NCBI GenBank assembly: GCA_003260075.1
Contig: QLIY01000526.1
Coordinates: forward strand, 48,494 to 112,493
DNA from: Phallusia mammillata
Taxonomy: Eukaryota > Chordata > Ascidiacea > Phlebobranchia > Ascidiidae
DNA: 64,000 bases
Direction of reading: 5' to 3'
Shown: positions 50,224 through 63,889 of the stretch, one piece after another
Layout of the letters: each line of letters opens with the position of its first letter
Position numbering within the stretch: position 1 is the first letter of the stretch
Position numbers and translations under genes: made by a program
The notes under the pieces: generated by a model
What the model was told of the DNA's origin: nothing
The model's input: the letters and a program-made list of their open reading frames with translations, nothing else
Databases searched by the model: none

Positions 50224-50978
50224 GAGTTTACAACGTTTTTGGAACTTTATCATTTTTACGTGATCACATTACACATTTTTTTGGAAGATCCAGTGGTATA
50301 AAAGGGTTCAATCATTTTAAAAAGTTGAAGGTTGAACAAACATCCAAGAACGCCGCGGCCACGGAATTTTCGGTCGAAAAAAAAAATTGTATGTTGTCTA
50401 TGTCAAAAAGAGAAGCACGTCATGCATGACTGAATGGCGCCGAATATGAAAGTCGAAAACGAGAAAAACTTGTGCGATTGTTAGTTGTTACTGTTAATTT
50501 ACTTAATTTAGCTTCGTGAGAAATAGCGGAATCGCCAATTTCTAAAAGTCCGAAGGCTATATATGTTAAGTTTAGTTTGCTCTGCTTTTAAATAAAAGTA
50601 ATTCTTGTTTTGATAGTTAAAGACGTTCCCTCCCCAGTCGTGTTAACCATCACTGCGCCAACCTCACTTTCTTGTGAGCCCCAGTCACATAACGCTTTAT
50701 AATACGGTGTAGCTGCAGCGCGTTTTGGTATCATCCACCAATTGTGCCCTTTACTGTTTTGCGCTTAATAACGTTTTAACGTTGCGCAGCTATTTCCGGC
50801 TTGGTGATTGTTTTTAGTGCTATTGTGTCGCTATGTTGTCTTTCACCAAGCGAAATAAACTCAACTCAAGTTACTTTAATAGTAGGCCATTATTGCTATT
50901 GCCAAATACCTATATTAGCGAAATAAGAAATGCAAGTCTGATGAAACTACAGTTAACTTAAAAGAGTGTTTTCGTGTG

Positions 50979-51846
<868 letters not shown>

Positions 51847-52569
51847 TGTGAAAGAAGTCAATTTTGTGGTTGTGTGCCACTGCCAGATTTATGTGATTGT
51901 TGTCCAGCGAAGTGAATGAGGCACATGTGCTTCTGCAGACACACATAAGCTAACTTATGAAAATAAAAAATCGTTTGTGGCCATTTGTATGTGATACAAA
52001 ATATTTTTATGGGCAATGAGGCTCCACACCAAACAGTTGGCAGTGGCAATGACTCATCTGTATTGCTTAATTACGAATTGCGAGCTAAGCGTCAGGTTTA
52101 TGTAATATTTAGTAGTTTTAAGTCAAACTATGTTGCGAAGTATTACTGGTTAGTAGTTGGTACCTATGAACCAGTCCGCAGAGTGTGGCAGCTGCACGCA
52201 CGATTATTATTATTTTTTAAATGTTTGCACGCCAATTTTAGGGGGTTGCACGCGGAAATTTCGCACGAAAGGCATTTAATTGTACTGCCTTGACCTCTTT
52301 TACTTGTTTTGCGCCTGCTGAAATTGGCCTTGCATGCAAACTTACGGGTCGTGCACGCGGGACATGTTGGTCCTGCATGCACGAGATCTCGTCGGGAACT
52401 GTCATGTTCTGCGGGCTGGCCTATGTACCAGGTTTAAATTGGAACTAAAGCTTACGCACAATTGCTGACTGGTTTTTGTGCACTTACAACATTGTTTTCA
52501 AAATGCTAAATATATTCACATATTTTTGTTGCAGAAAAACAACTAACATATGATACAAATACATAAACA

Positions 52570-54815
52570 ATGGCAAGCACAATAGATGGCCTAAAAAGAT
52601 CTTACAACGTTTTCTATGAGGACCCCACAAGCAACACAGTGTATTCACCAATACCTAAAAAGTATCTTCAAAAAGGACCCCTGAAAACGTTTGGAATGAC
52701 TCTACGAGCTAGAATTCCGCTAAAACAAATCAATGGCCCCAATAACTTCAAGCCCATGAGCAGTCAAAAAAATAAAAAGGAGTCCACAAAAAAGTCTGAA
52801 TCTGCTCCAAAGAGTGGATTGAAGAGAAAAGTAAAGAGCACTGTCAAAAATGTGACTGAAGTAAGTGTATGCATATATATACGATCACAACATTTAAAAC
52901 AATTGCTGATTGAGTACTATGTACTAGTGATGCACTGAAACCCCCATAAAAGGTTCAGGCCGAAACCAAATAATCAGGTGACTTCAGGTCGAACCTAAAA
53001 CCCGCTTCTGACTGAACGTTGTGTTGTTGATGCAAGTGAACTGGTTTATGACATTCCAAATCACTTTCACAATGCGTAAGCTTTACTAAACTAGTATTAT
53101 GCAGACAGCGTGACTCATACTTTTTTGATGTGATGAAACATTTTATATTTATGACATTTTATATTGGCGATATTGAAAGTTGAGGCATTAATTTCATGCA
53201 ATCAAAATATACGTTTGCGGGTGACTGTTTACAAAATTCAGGCCACAACATTGGAAAATGGCATATTTGGCTAAAATGTTTCAGCCAACCTAGACTTTGG
53301 CGCATTACTACTATCTACATCTCATGTTTGTGTGTAAAACTAAATTTAAAATATGCATTTTTGTTCAAGACCATCTCCAAAAAGGCAAAGTTGGATAAAA
53401 GGTTTCCCGAAAAGAAAATTTCCACCCCACAAAGAAGATACAGAAACAGACTGGCAACTTCACCTTTTACACCAGATAACCCTTTTCAGTTAGATTCACC
53501 AGTGCAAAGGAGACGATCAAAGAGGCTTTCTAGGTGATTTAGAAACTGTTACAGTAAAAGTATCATGTTGTGTGCAACTGCAATATCAGTGATTTATAAG
53601 CTAATAACTTGACAATAGCAATAAATCGCTTTGTGATTTCCAGTCCAAAGTGGTGTTGATTAGACCAAGCAAACAGTTTCACTTAGGATTGTGTAAAGAC
53701 CTTTGGATGTAACAAGCGTTATAAACAAAGCCTTTAAACTTTTCAATGCTAATTTTGAATTTCATCAAATAAAGCATTTGGAAGAGAGATACAACGAAAA
53801 TTGCTTTGTAGACCCCTTGTGCAGAATATCCCCTTAATGGGAACTCATACCGCATATATTTTTTAACATATTAAATTAGCAAATATACTAAATTATGCAA
53901 TTACCTAGACAAATTTCTTAACAAATGTCTGGGGTTTGAATTTACGATCTTGCAATTCAATGGTTTATGTCATTAACCAGTTTTGTCTTTTAAAAAATGC
54001 ATGAGCTTTGAATTTAAAGTGTATTTGCAGTTTTTTTCCATTTTGTACTGTTGATGCACAGGTGTTTTTCACAAGAAGACTTTCACAACCACTTGGAAGG
54101 GGGGGGGGTCAATTGATGCACAGGTGTTTTTCACAAGAAGACTTTCACAACCACTTGGAACATGTTTCCTCTGGAATAAAAATGCTTCAGACCAACAGCC
54201 AAAATTTGCACAGTGCGATAAAAAAACATGCAATAAAATCACCAGTGGTAGAAAAGTATGTGGGCTTGTTCTTCTTTCTTTTGTTATTCTTATCGTTTTG
54301 CAAAACTAGTCTTTACCAGAGTTGTGAAGTAGGTAATAAATATTGACATCACTTTTCTATTTTGACTCCCACCCAACTTTTCAAAATTTTTTTGGGTTCC
54401 ACTTTAACCAAAAACAAAGCTTTTATAATGCCCTTGCACATTTTCAGCAAAACTGGCCATAAAGCAGTTGCCAAATTTATTGTGACTTGACTCCACAGTC
54501 CACATCAAACTACACAACTCTGATCTGAATATACAAACTTTTATTGCAAAAGTACTTGATTAACTTGTAATTTTTTTTGATGGTTTGTGTTTATTGTTAT
54601 TTAGGCCCCAAACATCTGACAAAGCACACCTGGAGTCTCACTATCATGAGCTTAATGATAATGTGGATGTTAAACCACTACAGAGGAGTGTGCTTCGTAG
54701 GACAATGTCACGAGTTACAATAAAAGGTCGTATTTTGTCATCAAAATTTGCCAAATCTACTTCCTCAGTACAAGCATGGAAAAAGGGTTATGGAGAAATG
54801 GTTTCTTCACCATAA
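52570..54815 (+). CDS. Basic nuclear-type protein, unrecognised (265 aa)
   Basis: Exons: 52570-52860, 53370-53533, 54124-54255, 54605-54815; 798 nt, in frame; poly-A signal 55286-55291. The protein is rich in K, R, S and P, with several basic clusters (LKRKVKS, RRRSKRLSR) that look like nuclear localisation signals, SP/TP sites (TSPFTP, DSPV, KSPV) suggesting CDK-type phosphorylation, and a short helical stretch (SSGIKMLQTNSQNLHSAI). There is no membrane segment or enzyme motif. The spacing of a PLK...LRAR segment, the SSGIK.LQ..SQ.L..AI helix and an SSP-type C-terminus recalls vertebrate PIMREG/FAM64A, a mitotic protein, but this is from memory and weak. A truncated first copy of exon 3 (54062-54098) precedes a G run. 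Confidence 0.7.
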
Positions 54816-55394
54816 GTTTCCTAACTGATCCAAATTCAAAGGAACCATTGATCTGTTTCATTGTAAGGTGCTTGTAGACTTTCCAGTTTTGTACTATACA
54901 CATATTGTTTTTTTGCATAGGTACTAATTTTCTAATGCTATTTTTTTGCAATTGCAAAGCACTTAGTACTGGTAATTTCTATTGAATGGTACCAGCTTTG
55001 TAATTGTGAGAGAAAAACGCCATAAACAATATTAAAGTACTTTGTTTTGTGATGTAATATAGTGTGTTTTTACTGCATATATTGCTGTAAATATCCCTAA
55101 ACTTGCTTATTATGTTGGCCATCCTATAGTGTTGCTCTTACCTAAGAAGCCAAAAAGAACAACAGTGTTGTCAATTTGTGAATGGGTTTTCCAAATATGT
55201 ACTCTTCTTTTTGGTAACTTCATTACCAACTGCCTGAACTTGCATTTTTATCATGCCCTGTACAGTTTTTAACACGCTTTTGGTAAATAAACTTGTACTA
55301 ATCACAGTCAGGTTTCTTTAGCATTTCAGTTGTGTTGCCAAACCTAGGGAGAAACAATTTTGTTCGTTTGTTTAATTTTTACATGCTGCCTTAA

Positions 55395-55553
55395 AATCGC
55401 TTGGTGTAACTTTGCATCGCTTGGTGCAGTTTTATTTTGCCAGGTAAAGGTGCATCTAGCAGTATACAGGGACATCTAGCAGTATAAAGTTCCACCAAGT
55501 GATATAAGGTGCATCAACCGATATTGAAGTGATGTTAAGATGCACCAAGCGAT
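55395..55553. repeat. Inverted-repeat element with internal tandem copies
   Basis: gcatcgcttggtgca (55414-55428) and tgcaccaagcgat (55541-55553) are inverted. Inside, catctagcagtata occurs twice, about 20 bases apart (about 55454 and 55473). An unclassified MITE is likely. Confidence 0.6.
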
Positions 55554-56960
55554 CTTGTATATTTTAGATGCACCGCAAAAGGAGCAGGACAAAATACCCG
55601 TTGTTTTTTGAAAACTATAATTTTGTTGACGTTTCGTCCACCAGAACGAGCACACAAGAGAATACGAACGAGATCAGCGGGATACAAAAATTGATTACAC
55701 AAGAACAAAGGCTATTCGGGAAGTACACGGATGCTTGCCTTTTTGAGTCAAAAAGCTACAGTGCATAACTAATGTCCGGTAGTCAATGATGAAGCTGACC
55801 ATGTCGCAAAAAATTGGACTCAGTTTTTGCTCAGGAAAACGCGAGTGGCCGAGACTTGATAAGAACTCATAACTTTGTTAAACTCAGCTGCGTCAAGCAG
55901 TCAGCTCAAAACGTACATGCCCTTAGAAATCCCATTAAAAATATATCTGGTCACTTCTCAAAAGTAACGTCAAATAATTGTGATTTGGCGTGGCCTATTG
56001 GCATTTCCCCTTACCTAAAGTCTGTTCCATTGACTAGTGATATTTAAACAAGCATTTTTAATAGTAATGGTAAGCATAGGTTACGAAGTCGGTCAAGTCG
56101 TGAAAATGTTGATTGGTAAACAAAACATAAAAAGTTACAAACTAAGTAGTAAAACACTAAAGATATAAACAAAACATTCATTTTTTGCGTCAAACTGCTT
56201 TTAGAAAAAATTTTTAAAACATTTTGGGACGAAACGGATATTTTTGCGTGTCTCGAGGTCACGGATCAAATAAGGTGAAATATATGACGGATTGTGACGT
56301 AACAATGAGTCATGTCACGGAGTTCGATTATTCAAATTATTTTGATGCGGTAATGTGTTTTTACTGCGTTACATGAATAAGGCATGCAGCTAATAACACG
56401 AACGGTGTTTCGTGGTCTTATCTATTCGAGATGGACTTCTGATATTTAGTTGGTGTAGCTAAAAGTATGAATCAAGGTGGATTTAATGAGTTGTTTTTCG
56501 GGGGGGGGGCAAAGCATGCAGCTAATAACACGAACGGTGTTTCATGGTCTTATCTATTCGAGATGGACTTCTGATATTTAGTAGGTGTAGCTAAAAGTAT
56601 GAATCAAGGTGGATTTAATGAGTTGTTTTTCTTGCTTACACGACAAGAGTAAAAGTGGCAGTGTTAAAACTGGAGAAATAATTTGGAAATAGGTGTGTTT
56701 ATTTGTTGGAGATGTTCTTAATGTACAGCTTACCGAAATAGAGGGGGTCATAGGTATGGGGATCATAGCATAACAGTTAAGAACCTAGCAGTGTTTCCGT
56801 GGCCCTATCTTGGACGTTTTTGATAGTTGGTAAAAATCTACGGCTACCGAGATTAGTGAAATACCCTTCCAAATCTGCTTTGATGCGAAATGCTCTTGTT
56901 TTTGTCACATTAAAGAATATTTTGCCCCTTTTTCCTTCAGGACTTAATATGACTTATAAA

Positions 56961-57135
56961 CAGTGGTGGGATTCAGTCGGTTCGCACCGGTTCTATAGAA
57001 CCGTCTCACTAAATTTGATGAGATCAGCGAACCGGTTAGCATTACTGGTTACTGTCAAAGGATTATGAGATCAGCGAACCGGTTAGCTTGACAAAAAAAT
57101 TGAATTCCTGATTAGAAATTTGAATCCCATCACTG
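56961..57135. mobile_element. hAT-like MITE, CAGTGGTGGGATT family
   Basis: Starts CAGTGGTGGGATTCAG and ends GAATCCCATCACTG. The family motif gcgaaccggttagcatta is present. Additional family sequence up to about 57185 suggests two partly nested copies. No clean target duplication. Confidence 0.75.
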
Positions 57136-57980
57136 GTTAAATGAGATCAGCGAACCGGCTGAAAAAAATGTGAATCCCACCACCAGGGCTAGAAAAAATG
57201 CAAATTTCCCGGGAAGCCACCAAAATTTCCTGCCATTTTTAGGTAAATCCCCCAAGTTGTTATACGTAACAGGAATCAGGAATACCAAAGTAACGCAGCT
57301 TATTTCATTATTTCACTGACACAGCTTATCACGCGCCATTGCTATAGTTGTCGTGAAACAAATGCGTATTGTTGTGCTCGTGCACACACACCCGCGCAAT
57401 GCGAACAAAGACACTCAACACCTTGTGTGTTGACCTATGTGTGGGGGGGGGGACTTACCGAAATAGAAGGGGACATAGGTATGGGGATCATAGCATAACA
57501 GTTAAGAACCTAGCACTAGCAGTGTTTCCGTGGCCCTATCTTGGACGTTTTTGATAGTTGGTACAAATCTACGGCTACCGAGATTAGTGAAATACCCTTC
57601 CAAATCTGCTTTGGGGGGGGGGCCGCTGTTGCGTTATTCCACCGTAAAACTTATTTTCGACTTTTGTGTTCGCTTTTGCACAAAGAGCTGAAAAATTCCC
57701 GCGAGTGTGACCGATTTCCCGGGATGGAGCATCCCCATTTCCCCACTTTTTCCCGCCATGGGCTTAGGGTTGACATTGAAACACCCCCATACATGGGGTG
57801 TACGTCTGGATTATGGTTGGTCCATCTACGTTCCGTATGTACGGCCAGNTTATAAAACGCCAGACAACTTATCTCGTCTTCTGAACAAACGTTTTTGAAT
57901 TGAATTTCGTTTTGGTTTAGTTTAGAAGCAGGCTTTCGTCACGTGACACGGAATCTTGTGAGTTTACATTGCCTGTCAGA

Positions 57981-60446
57981 ATGAAAGGACACAGGAACAT
58001 GGTTTTTATATTTCTTGTGGGATTTTGTACTGGAGCTGCTGTACTGACACTATCTTCATTTCATTACAAGATTATTGCAAGCACAAAACAGTTCACAGTT
58101 GCCAATACCAAGTCCAGAATACGACTTCAAGAAGTAAGTCTAATTTGCAGTTAGTAACTTAGCGCAATAAAAGTATTTGTATGTATTTTTTTTATTTACA
58201 GCAATCATCTGAAGATTTTAAACATCTAATTGGTGCTCTACAACGGGGAAGGCGTAATACGATTTTAAACGCTTGTCAGAAGTGGATTCAAAAGTTTAAT
58301 GGCAGAATGAAATCTACAAACCCAGATGCACTTTACTCTACTAAATATAAGGTTTACAATCGATCTATATGTTAATTTTAATGGGCAAGTTTTTAGTTTT
58401 ACTCTAAAATTTTGGAAAAACAAATCCAAACACTTTACGTAAAATTGTATTAAGGTCATTATATGTTTACTTTTACCAATTTTTTCCATCAGAAGTGCCG
58501 TTGAGTAGACCGTTTTCTGGCCACTTTTAACAGTTAATGTTTTTAGTTTTATAGCAGCAATCATTTGTGTGTAATTACTCATTTAGATTTGGCATTATTG
58601 GACCTTTTTCGAGCCTTATTGGTACATTAACGCAAAATGCATGTGATGTTATTTAATTACAGTTCGCAGTCTGGGGGGGGGGGTCGAGCCTTATTGGTAT
58701 ATTAACGCAAAATGCATGTGATGTTATTTAATTACAGTTCGCAGTCTGTGATATACCTCGATGCGGTCAACTTAGCTGGCTGCGTGGGGTTTTAGTGATG
58801 GATGGATTTTTAACTCAACAATACCTCGCAAACAAAACCGAGGTCGATGACGTCATGAAATTTGCGCGAAAAAACGCCCGTTTTGGGTCAAAACATCGGG
58901 GCACACAAAGTGCTGTAGCCTCGTGGAACAAATCAACGTTTCGAGTAAGTTATAATAGTTAAAATATTGCGGACACTTCAAAAAGTTTAAGGAGTTTTAT
59001 GCTAAAATAACCATTACTTACCGATCAATAATTTGTGTGTAAAATCAATCTAACAAAATGTCTGGAAATGACAGCCTCACCTATGCTAGCCCATCAAAAA
59101 CATTTGCCCAAAATTTAATGTTTTGCGAAACTGACTTTGCAGCGGCAACATGCCAATGCCTGCCATTTTGTATAGCTTTTTCCCCAACAAAAGCACAGCC
59201 GCGTAAAGCAGGCTAGAAAACTAGCTTCCCGTACGTCATAGAATATAGCCTACATCGCGCTCCACAAACGGCTCCAAATTCCTCCTGACCAATGAATGTG
59301 CACTTAACCGCTCACAGTGCTGGGAAATCGCCTCGCTCTTGCTAATACAAACCGCGATTTTGGGGAAAAAAGGCCATTTTTATGTTAACGTTTGGACAGG
59401 CAGGAGCTAAGAAAGGCTAACCTGTGTCAGCTTAGATAAGGCTCGAAAAATGACAAAGTGGTGTTAATTGCTAATTACTGTTTTCTCTTTAATTACGATT
59501 CTATTTGAATAAGACTTCTTGAAATATTTCTGTCGCTGATAACCAAATAAACCAACAATGTAGTCAACGGATTATACAAGTGGTGTTTTCTGAGTTCATC
59601 TCCAGGGAATCTTGAGGCAACAGTTTGAACTGTAAACTTAGTGAGGCTCATAGCGCAAACCTATTGCGTTGTTAAATTGTGAGACTTGAAGACCCGCGTG
59701 AACCTCTGCAACTTCTTTATGCTGTTAATATGCCTACCTGCAACATGTGTCTTAAAATATTGGATACTTTTTCTGAGTTCGTCAGTGATATTTTGTTTTG
59801 TGTAATAAATATTAATATTTATTATGACATATTTATGTGAAATAATGCGTGCAAAGAGAATTGTGAGAAAATGAACTACTGTAACAACACTTTTGTTCGT
59901 ATTTCCGATAAGTGTATACAACTCTTTACGGTTATATGTTTTTATCTTTAGATTATCACCGTTCGCAATCCTTTTAACCGTTTGGTATCGGCGTACAGAG
60001 ACAAAATGCTTTCAAATCACAACAGTTTTTACCGCAATATGTCATTGCAAATAAGTCGCAAGTTCAGGCACCTACGTCATGAAAACGTCAACGGGTCACG
60101 TGACGACAGAGCGACGTTTGAAGACTTTGTTCATTTTGTGCTTTCGTCCGAGGAAAAAGACTTAAATTGGAAGTCATTTAACGTTTCTTGTAACCCTTGC
60201 AAAGTTACCTACGATTACGTGATGAAGTTTGAAACTTTGAAGGAAGATGTAAAGTACTTAAAGGAGTTTTTAAACATGACTAAATCAGATCGCGATGTAT
60301 TTTTTCCCGATCAAGATTTCCACACCACAGATGAAATGGTGCTGAATTATTTTCGTTCCATTCCGAAATCTCTGTCTCTTGAATTTTACAAACATTACAA
60401 AATGGATTTCGATCTGTTTGGTTACTCAAGACCTGTTTGGCTGTAA
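57981..60446 (+). CDS. Carbohydrate sulfotransferase (CHST8-14 type), 334 aa
   Basis: Predicted Golgi type II membrane enzyme moving sulfate from PAPS to a glycan. Exons: 57981-58133, 58202-58351, 58738-58944, 59952-60446; 1005 nt in frame. The first ATG, at 57981, is followed by a single membrane anchor (MVFIFLVGFCTGAAVLTL, residues about 7-24) and a stem. The 5'-phosphosulfate site is represented by VCDIPRCGQLSWLRGVLV; family members usually have PK...NWKR here, so the canonical Lys positions differ. The 3'-phosphate site is typical: TVRNPFNRLVSAYRDKM. The C-terminal signatures YDYVMKFETLKEDVKYL and DFDLFGY also fit Pfam Sulfotransfer_2. NMS, NGS, NVS and NMT are possible glycosylation sites. 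A truncated exon 3 copy (58663-58672) precedes a G run. The acceptor sugar (chondroitin, dermatan, GalNAc or HNK-1) cannot be decided. Confidence 0.88.
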
Positions 60447-61027
60447 ATTGTTGCACAATTTAATTAACACTGCGTAGCAAAATGAGTTTATACTTGGTCG
60501 ATTGATTTATTTGCACTTCTTTTTCTTAGTTGCACAAACAACGCTTTGCGTTTATCCATGCCAAACTTGCCGTTTTTCAACCTATGAAGTGTTCGTGCTG
60601 TTCAAATTTCTGCCAAAGAGTCGCCAAAATACATATTATTTTTTCTGGGTCCACGCTTTTATGTTACTTTACTTTTTATTTGGGCATTTGATTTTTGTTG
60701 AAGGTACCATAATAGGGAAAGTACTGCGGGAAAACACCCTTTTTGAGCTATTGTTTCAGTTTGCAAGTTTTGCTTTCTTCAGATATGGAATTTATTTTGG
60801 TAAAAGGCAAGTAAAAATTACAAATGCAAACATACATCGTATATTTTAAGGATTATGTGTTTACATGCATTCTTTCCAACTAAATGGAACATCTATATAA
60901 TTTATGCGATAATTATTGCGATTTTGGTTTTGTAGAAAACAAAAGGCTACTTTTTCACTCAGTTTAGCAAAACGCTTGGTTACTCACATCAAATATAGTT
61001 TATGTCTGTTTCTTTTAGATTTCAGAC
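60447..61027. other. Intergenic sulfotransferase-SLC35G
   Basis: No supported gene or repeat. It probably contains the 3' untranslated part of the sulfotransferase and the short promoter of the next gene. Confidence 0.5.
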
Positions 61028-62998
61028 ATGAGTGGTGTTAAATACAAATTGTTGGATAGTAAAGAAGCTGAAAATAATGTTTACGAAGATATTAAGCTGC
61101 ACACACTGGAACAAGTTTCATTAGATAACAATTATGAAGAGGAACCAGATAATAATGAAGATGTACAAATCTTTCGCAATAATTGCTCATGTTGGAAAAA
61201 TTTCCGGGGATATATTTTTGCTTTTATGTCCTGTGTATTTTTTGCTACTGGATCAGTATTTGTGAAATTTCTTCATGGTTCGATGAGTGCAATGCTTGTG
61301 TTGACAATCCGATCCTTTATACAACTGATATGCTGCATCATAGTCATTTACTATAAAAGGTGATACCTACATATGATTTGTATTTAAAAATTTACTTAAA
61401 AAAAGAAGTTAATGTTATCTTTTAATTTCTGCTTTGTACTCATGATTAAACACTTCAATTCCTAATGATTACCCCATATGTTAGTTAACTAGGCGCTTTG
61501 GTCTTCACTTGCACATTACTTAATCATGGTTGCTAAAAACAGTGTAATATTGTGGGTAACAGAGAATTAGGTAGGAAGCTCCCTGTATTAAAAAAATGCT
61601 GTGTAAGCAATGAGATTTCTAATGTCTTGCCCAATTAGGTTTCCCATTTTTATGCAGCATTTGGTTAAATACTGTTATTGGTTTGTTACAGCTTAAGTAT
61701 ATGGTCAAGTCACTCCAATCAAACAAGATCATTACTTCTAGTTCGAGGCACTCTGGGAGGAGGTGGTTTACTGTTTTACTTTTACGCTTTTCAAAACATG
61801 CCAATTGGAGATGCATCAGCGATCATCTTTAGTTCACCGGTGTACATTTCATTCCTGGCATGGCTTTTCTTGGGTGAATCAGTTGGCGTTTTAGAAGTTG
61901 GAACATTATTCTTGACAATCACTGGAGTGTTATTAGTCGCACAGCCATCTTTTTTATTTCCAACCATCAGTGTTACTGTCAATGCTACAAATGCAACCTT
62001 ACATCTTACAACTGTGCCAGTAGAAATTGTAAACCAGACAATTTTAAGCACACAGGATGACAGCGATCCCCATTCTAGCACTGCAAAACGTTACTTGGCT
62101 GTTCTTGCAGCATTTCTTGGTTCACTATGTGCTTCATTTGCCTTTGTTGCATTAAGAAAAGTACCCAAGGTACATTTTGTACTTCCAATACTTTATGCAT
62201 CTGTTGCTGGGATTATCATTCCATTGGTGGTTTTGCTTGCAACAAAAGATTTTTTATTTCCGAATGACATCAAATCATGGGGCTTAGCTTTGATTGTTGG
62301 CCTCTGTGGAATTTGTGGACAAATTTTTCTTACTAAAGCTTTTCAGGTAGAATGAAGAAAAAATGTTACTCTTTTGATTTAAAATAATGTGGTTTATATT
62401 TTGCAATTTACAGTACAAAATAATTATTTTGTTTGATAGATGACATAAGGGTACCTTCATTTGAATTTTCAAACATTTCAACAGGATATCAAAACACAAA
62501 TTGATTTTTTATGATCACAATAATGTTAATTATATAAATATATTGTGTTAAATGATCATTTCCTTCCATAAAGTCTGAATTATAAAATGGTTTGGGGGCG
62601 GGAACTTGGCCGAATGGCCTGGCGCGCCTGACCCACATACAAAACCTGATCGGGTTTCGTCCCCGGGAGTATCCTGGGTTCGAACCCCGTGAACGACAAA
62701 GGGCAATTTTCAGTTCTCGGACTGCCGCCTGATTGTCGAAAAAAAAAATGGTTACTTATGTATATAAATTACTTGTGAAATTCCTCCAAGTATTACAAAT
62801 AATTAACTTTAAATTATTTTGCAGAATGAAAAAGCTGGTCCTGTTTCCATTATTCGCCAACTAGACATTGTCTTTGCCTATGGTTATCAAATGACTGTGT
62901 TCCATGAACCACCTCATGCACTTAACATTGTCGGAGCACTGTTAGTAATCAGTGGTACAGTGGTATTGGCAGTAAAGAAGTGGGTAAAGACAAAGTGA
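61028..62998 (+). CDS. SLC35G1: SLC35G1-like EamA/DMT transporter (386 aa)
   Basis: Exons: 61028-61359, 61692-62346, 62825-62998; 1161 nt in frame. About 55 acidic cytosolic residues precede ten predicted helices in two EamA halves. The first half runs from FRGYIFAFMSCVFFATGSVF to GVLLVAQPSFLF, including RGTLGGGGLLFYFYAFQNMP and the conserved DASAIIFSSPVY. The second runs from YLAVLAAFLGSLCASFAFVA to the C-terminus, including GLCGICGQIFLTKAFQ and NEKAGPVSIIRQLDIVFAYG. The order, spacing and the KAGPV and FSSPV motifs match vertebrate SLC35G1 (TMEM20). A loop of about 40 residues with several N-X-T/S sites (NAT, NQT) separates the halves. Vertebrate SLC35G1 acts in ER/plasma-membrane calcium regulation and citrate transport; function here is by homology only. 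Intron 2 (62347-62824) contains a SINE. Confidence 0.9.
62593..62744 (+). mobile_element. tRNA-derived SINE with target duplication
   Basis: It has an A-box-like ttggccgaatggcc near the 5' end, a B box gggttcgaacccc (about 62676-62688), and an A-rich 3' end (62738-62748). A 9-bp duplication, aaaatggtt, lies at 62584-62592 and 62745-62753. The head recalls a Leu/Ser-type tRNA (gccgaatgg for gccgagtgg). A shorter copy is at 40196-40305. Confidence 0.82.
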
Positions 62999-63212
62999 TG
63001 AAGCCAATTCAACACAGCAAAAAATGTTATTCCTGCCGCAGCTAAAAATAATTCCAGTTTTCTGATGCAAGAGATTACAATTGTTTGATTGTGTTTGAGG
63101 AGGTGTTAGCGTGTTTTTTTGATAAATTATGCAATAATGTTGCAGTACAGTTCTGATATAATGATTGACACCCGAGTTTATCGGACTCACAGGCTCACAG
63201 CATGCCTTACCC

Positions 63213-63435
63213 TAGTGGTTCTTAACTAGTGGGAAAATGAGTACCTGTAGAGGGAAATTGTATTAGTCAATGACACCTAAATTGCTATTTGAAGTTTTGC
63301 TTTAATACCTAAGGTCATGAATCATTATTGTTAATGCATGGCAGAAAACATTATCATAAAGGTAACACAAGGGGAAATTTGAACTTCCTATGTAACTTTA
63401 GTGGGAAACTACACCAAAAAGGTTAAGAACCACTG
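63213..63435. mobile_element. hAT-like MITE, (C/T)AGTGGTTCTTAAC family
   Basis: Starts TAGTGGTTCTTAACTA and ends AGGTTAAGAACCACTG. Flanks ccttaccc (63205-63212) and ccttacac (63436-63443) match at 7 of 8. The first base has apparently changed from C to T. Confidence 0.75.
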
Positions 63436-63889
63436 CCTTACACCATCTTGTAACTTTTCTGTACTAGCCTGCATGGCTAACATTTTGTCACCAGATTCAC
63501 AAATCAGATCTTATGGGTTTGAAACAGTTTACACTGTCAATAATGTCAGATATAAAGAATGTTTGATGTGTTTTTTTTCTAAGTTTGCATTAGTTTTTAT
63601 CAAAATCTTTGAAAGAGTTTGAACTAAATGAAACCTAAGTCTTTGTTTAGCAAGATCTTAACCCGGAAACAATTGACGTTCTGTGAGCGCATGCTGAACA
63701 GTTGATACCACTGGTCTAGGGATACTACACAATGTTTCACTCAGTGATAGCAACTTGGTCCCGTTTGGGTTTCTTTTCTCTTCCAAAAATGTGTATGTTT
63801 ACAGTGTATTATTTTATGTCTTCAAACATAACATGGTGTACAAATATATATGTGTGCTAAAAAGTTAGTGGGGCAATTTTTTTAGGCTA

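Larger units (their letters stand above)
54816..57980. other. Intergenic before the sulfotransferase
   Basis: Contains an inverted-repeat element (55395-55553), allelic duplications around G runs at 56500-56509, 57443-57452 and 57613-57622, a hAT-like MITE (56961-57135), a second CAGGGCTAGAAAA-type hAT-like terminus at about 57187, and an N at 57849. No gene seen; the short frames here are not supported. Confidence 0.55.

Noticed and set aside
60502-60849. 115-codon open frame after the sulfotransferase
   Set aside because: It lacks a proper ATG start, has AT-driven composition (Phe/Leu/Tyr) and no recognisable motif; more likely 3' flank.
62600-62690. A functional tRNA gene
   Set aside because: A and B boxes are present, but no complete cloverleaf or anticodon arm can be drawn, and a poly-A tail with target duplication shows a SINE.
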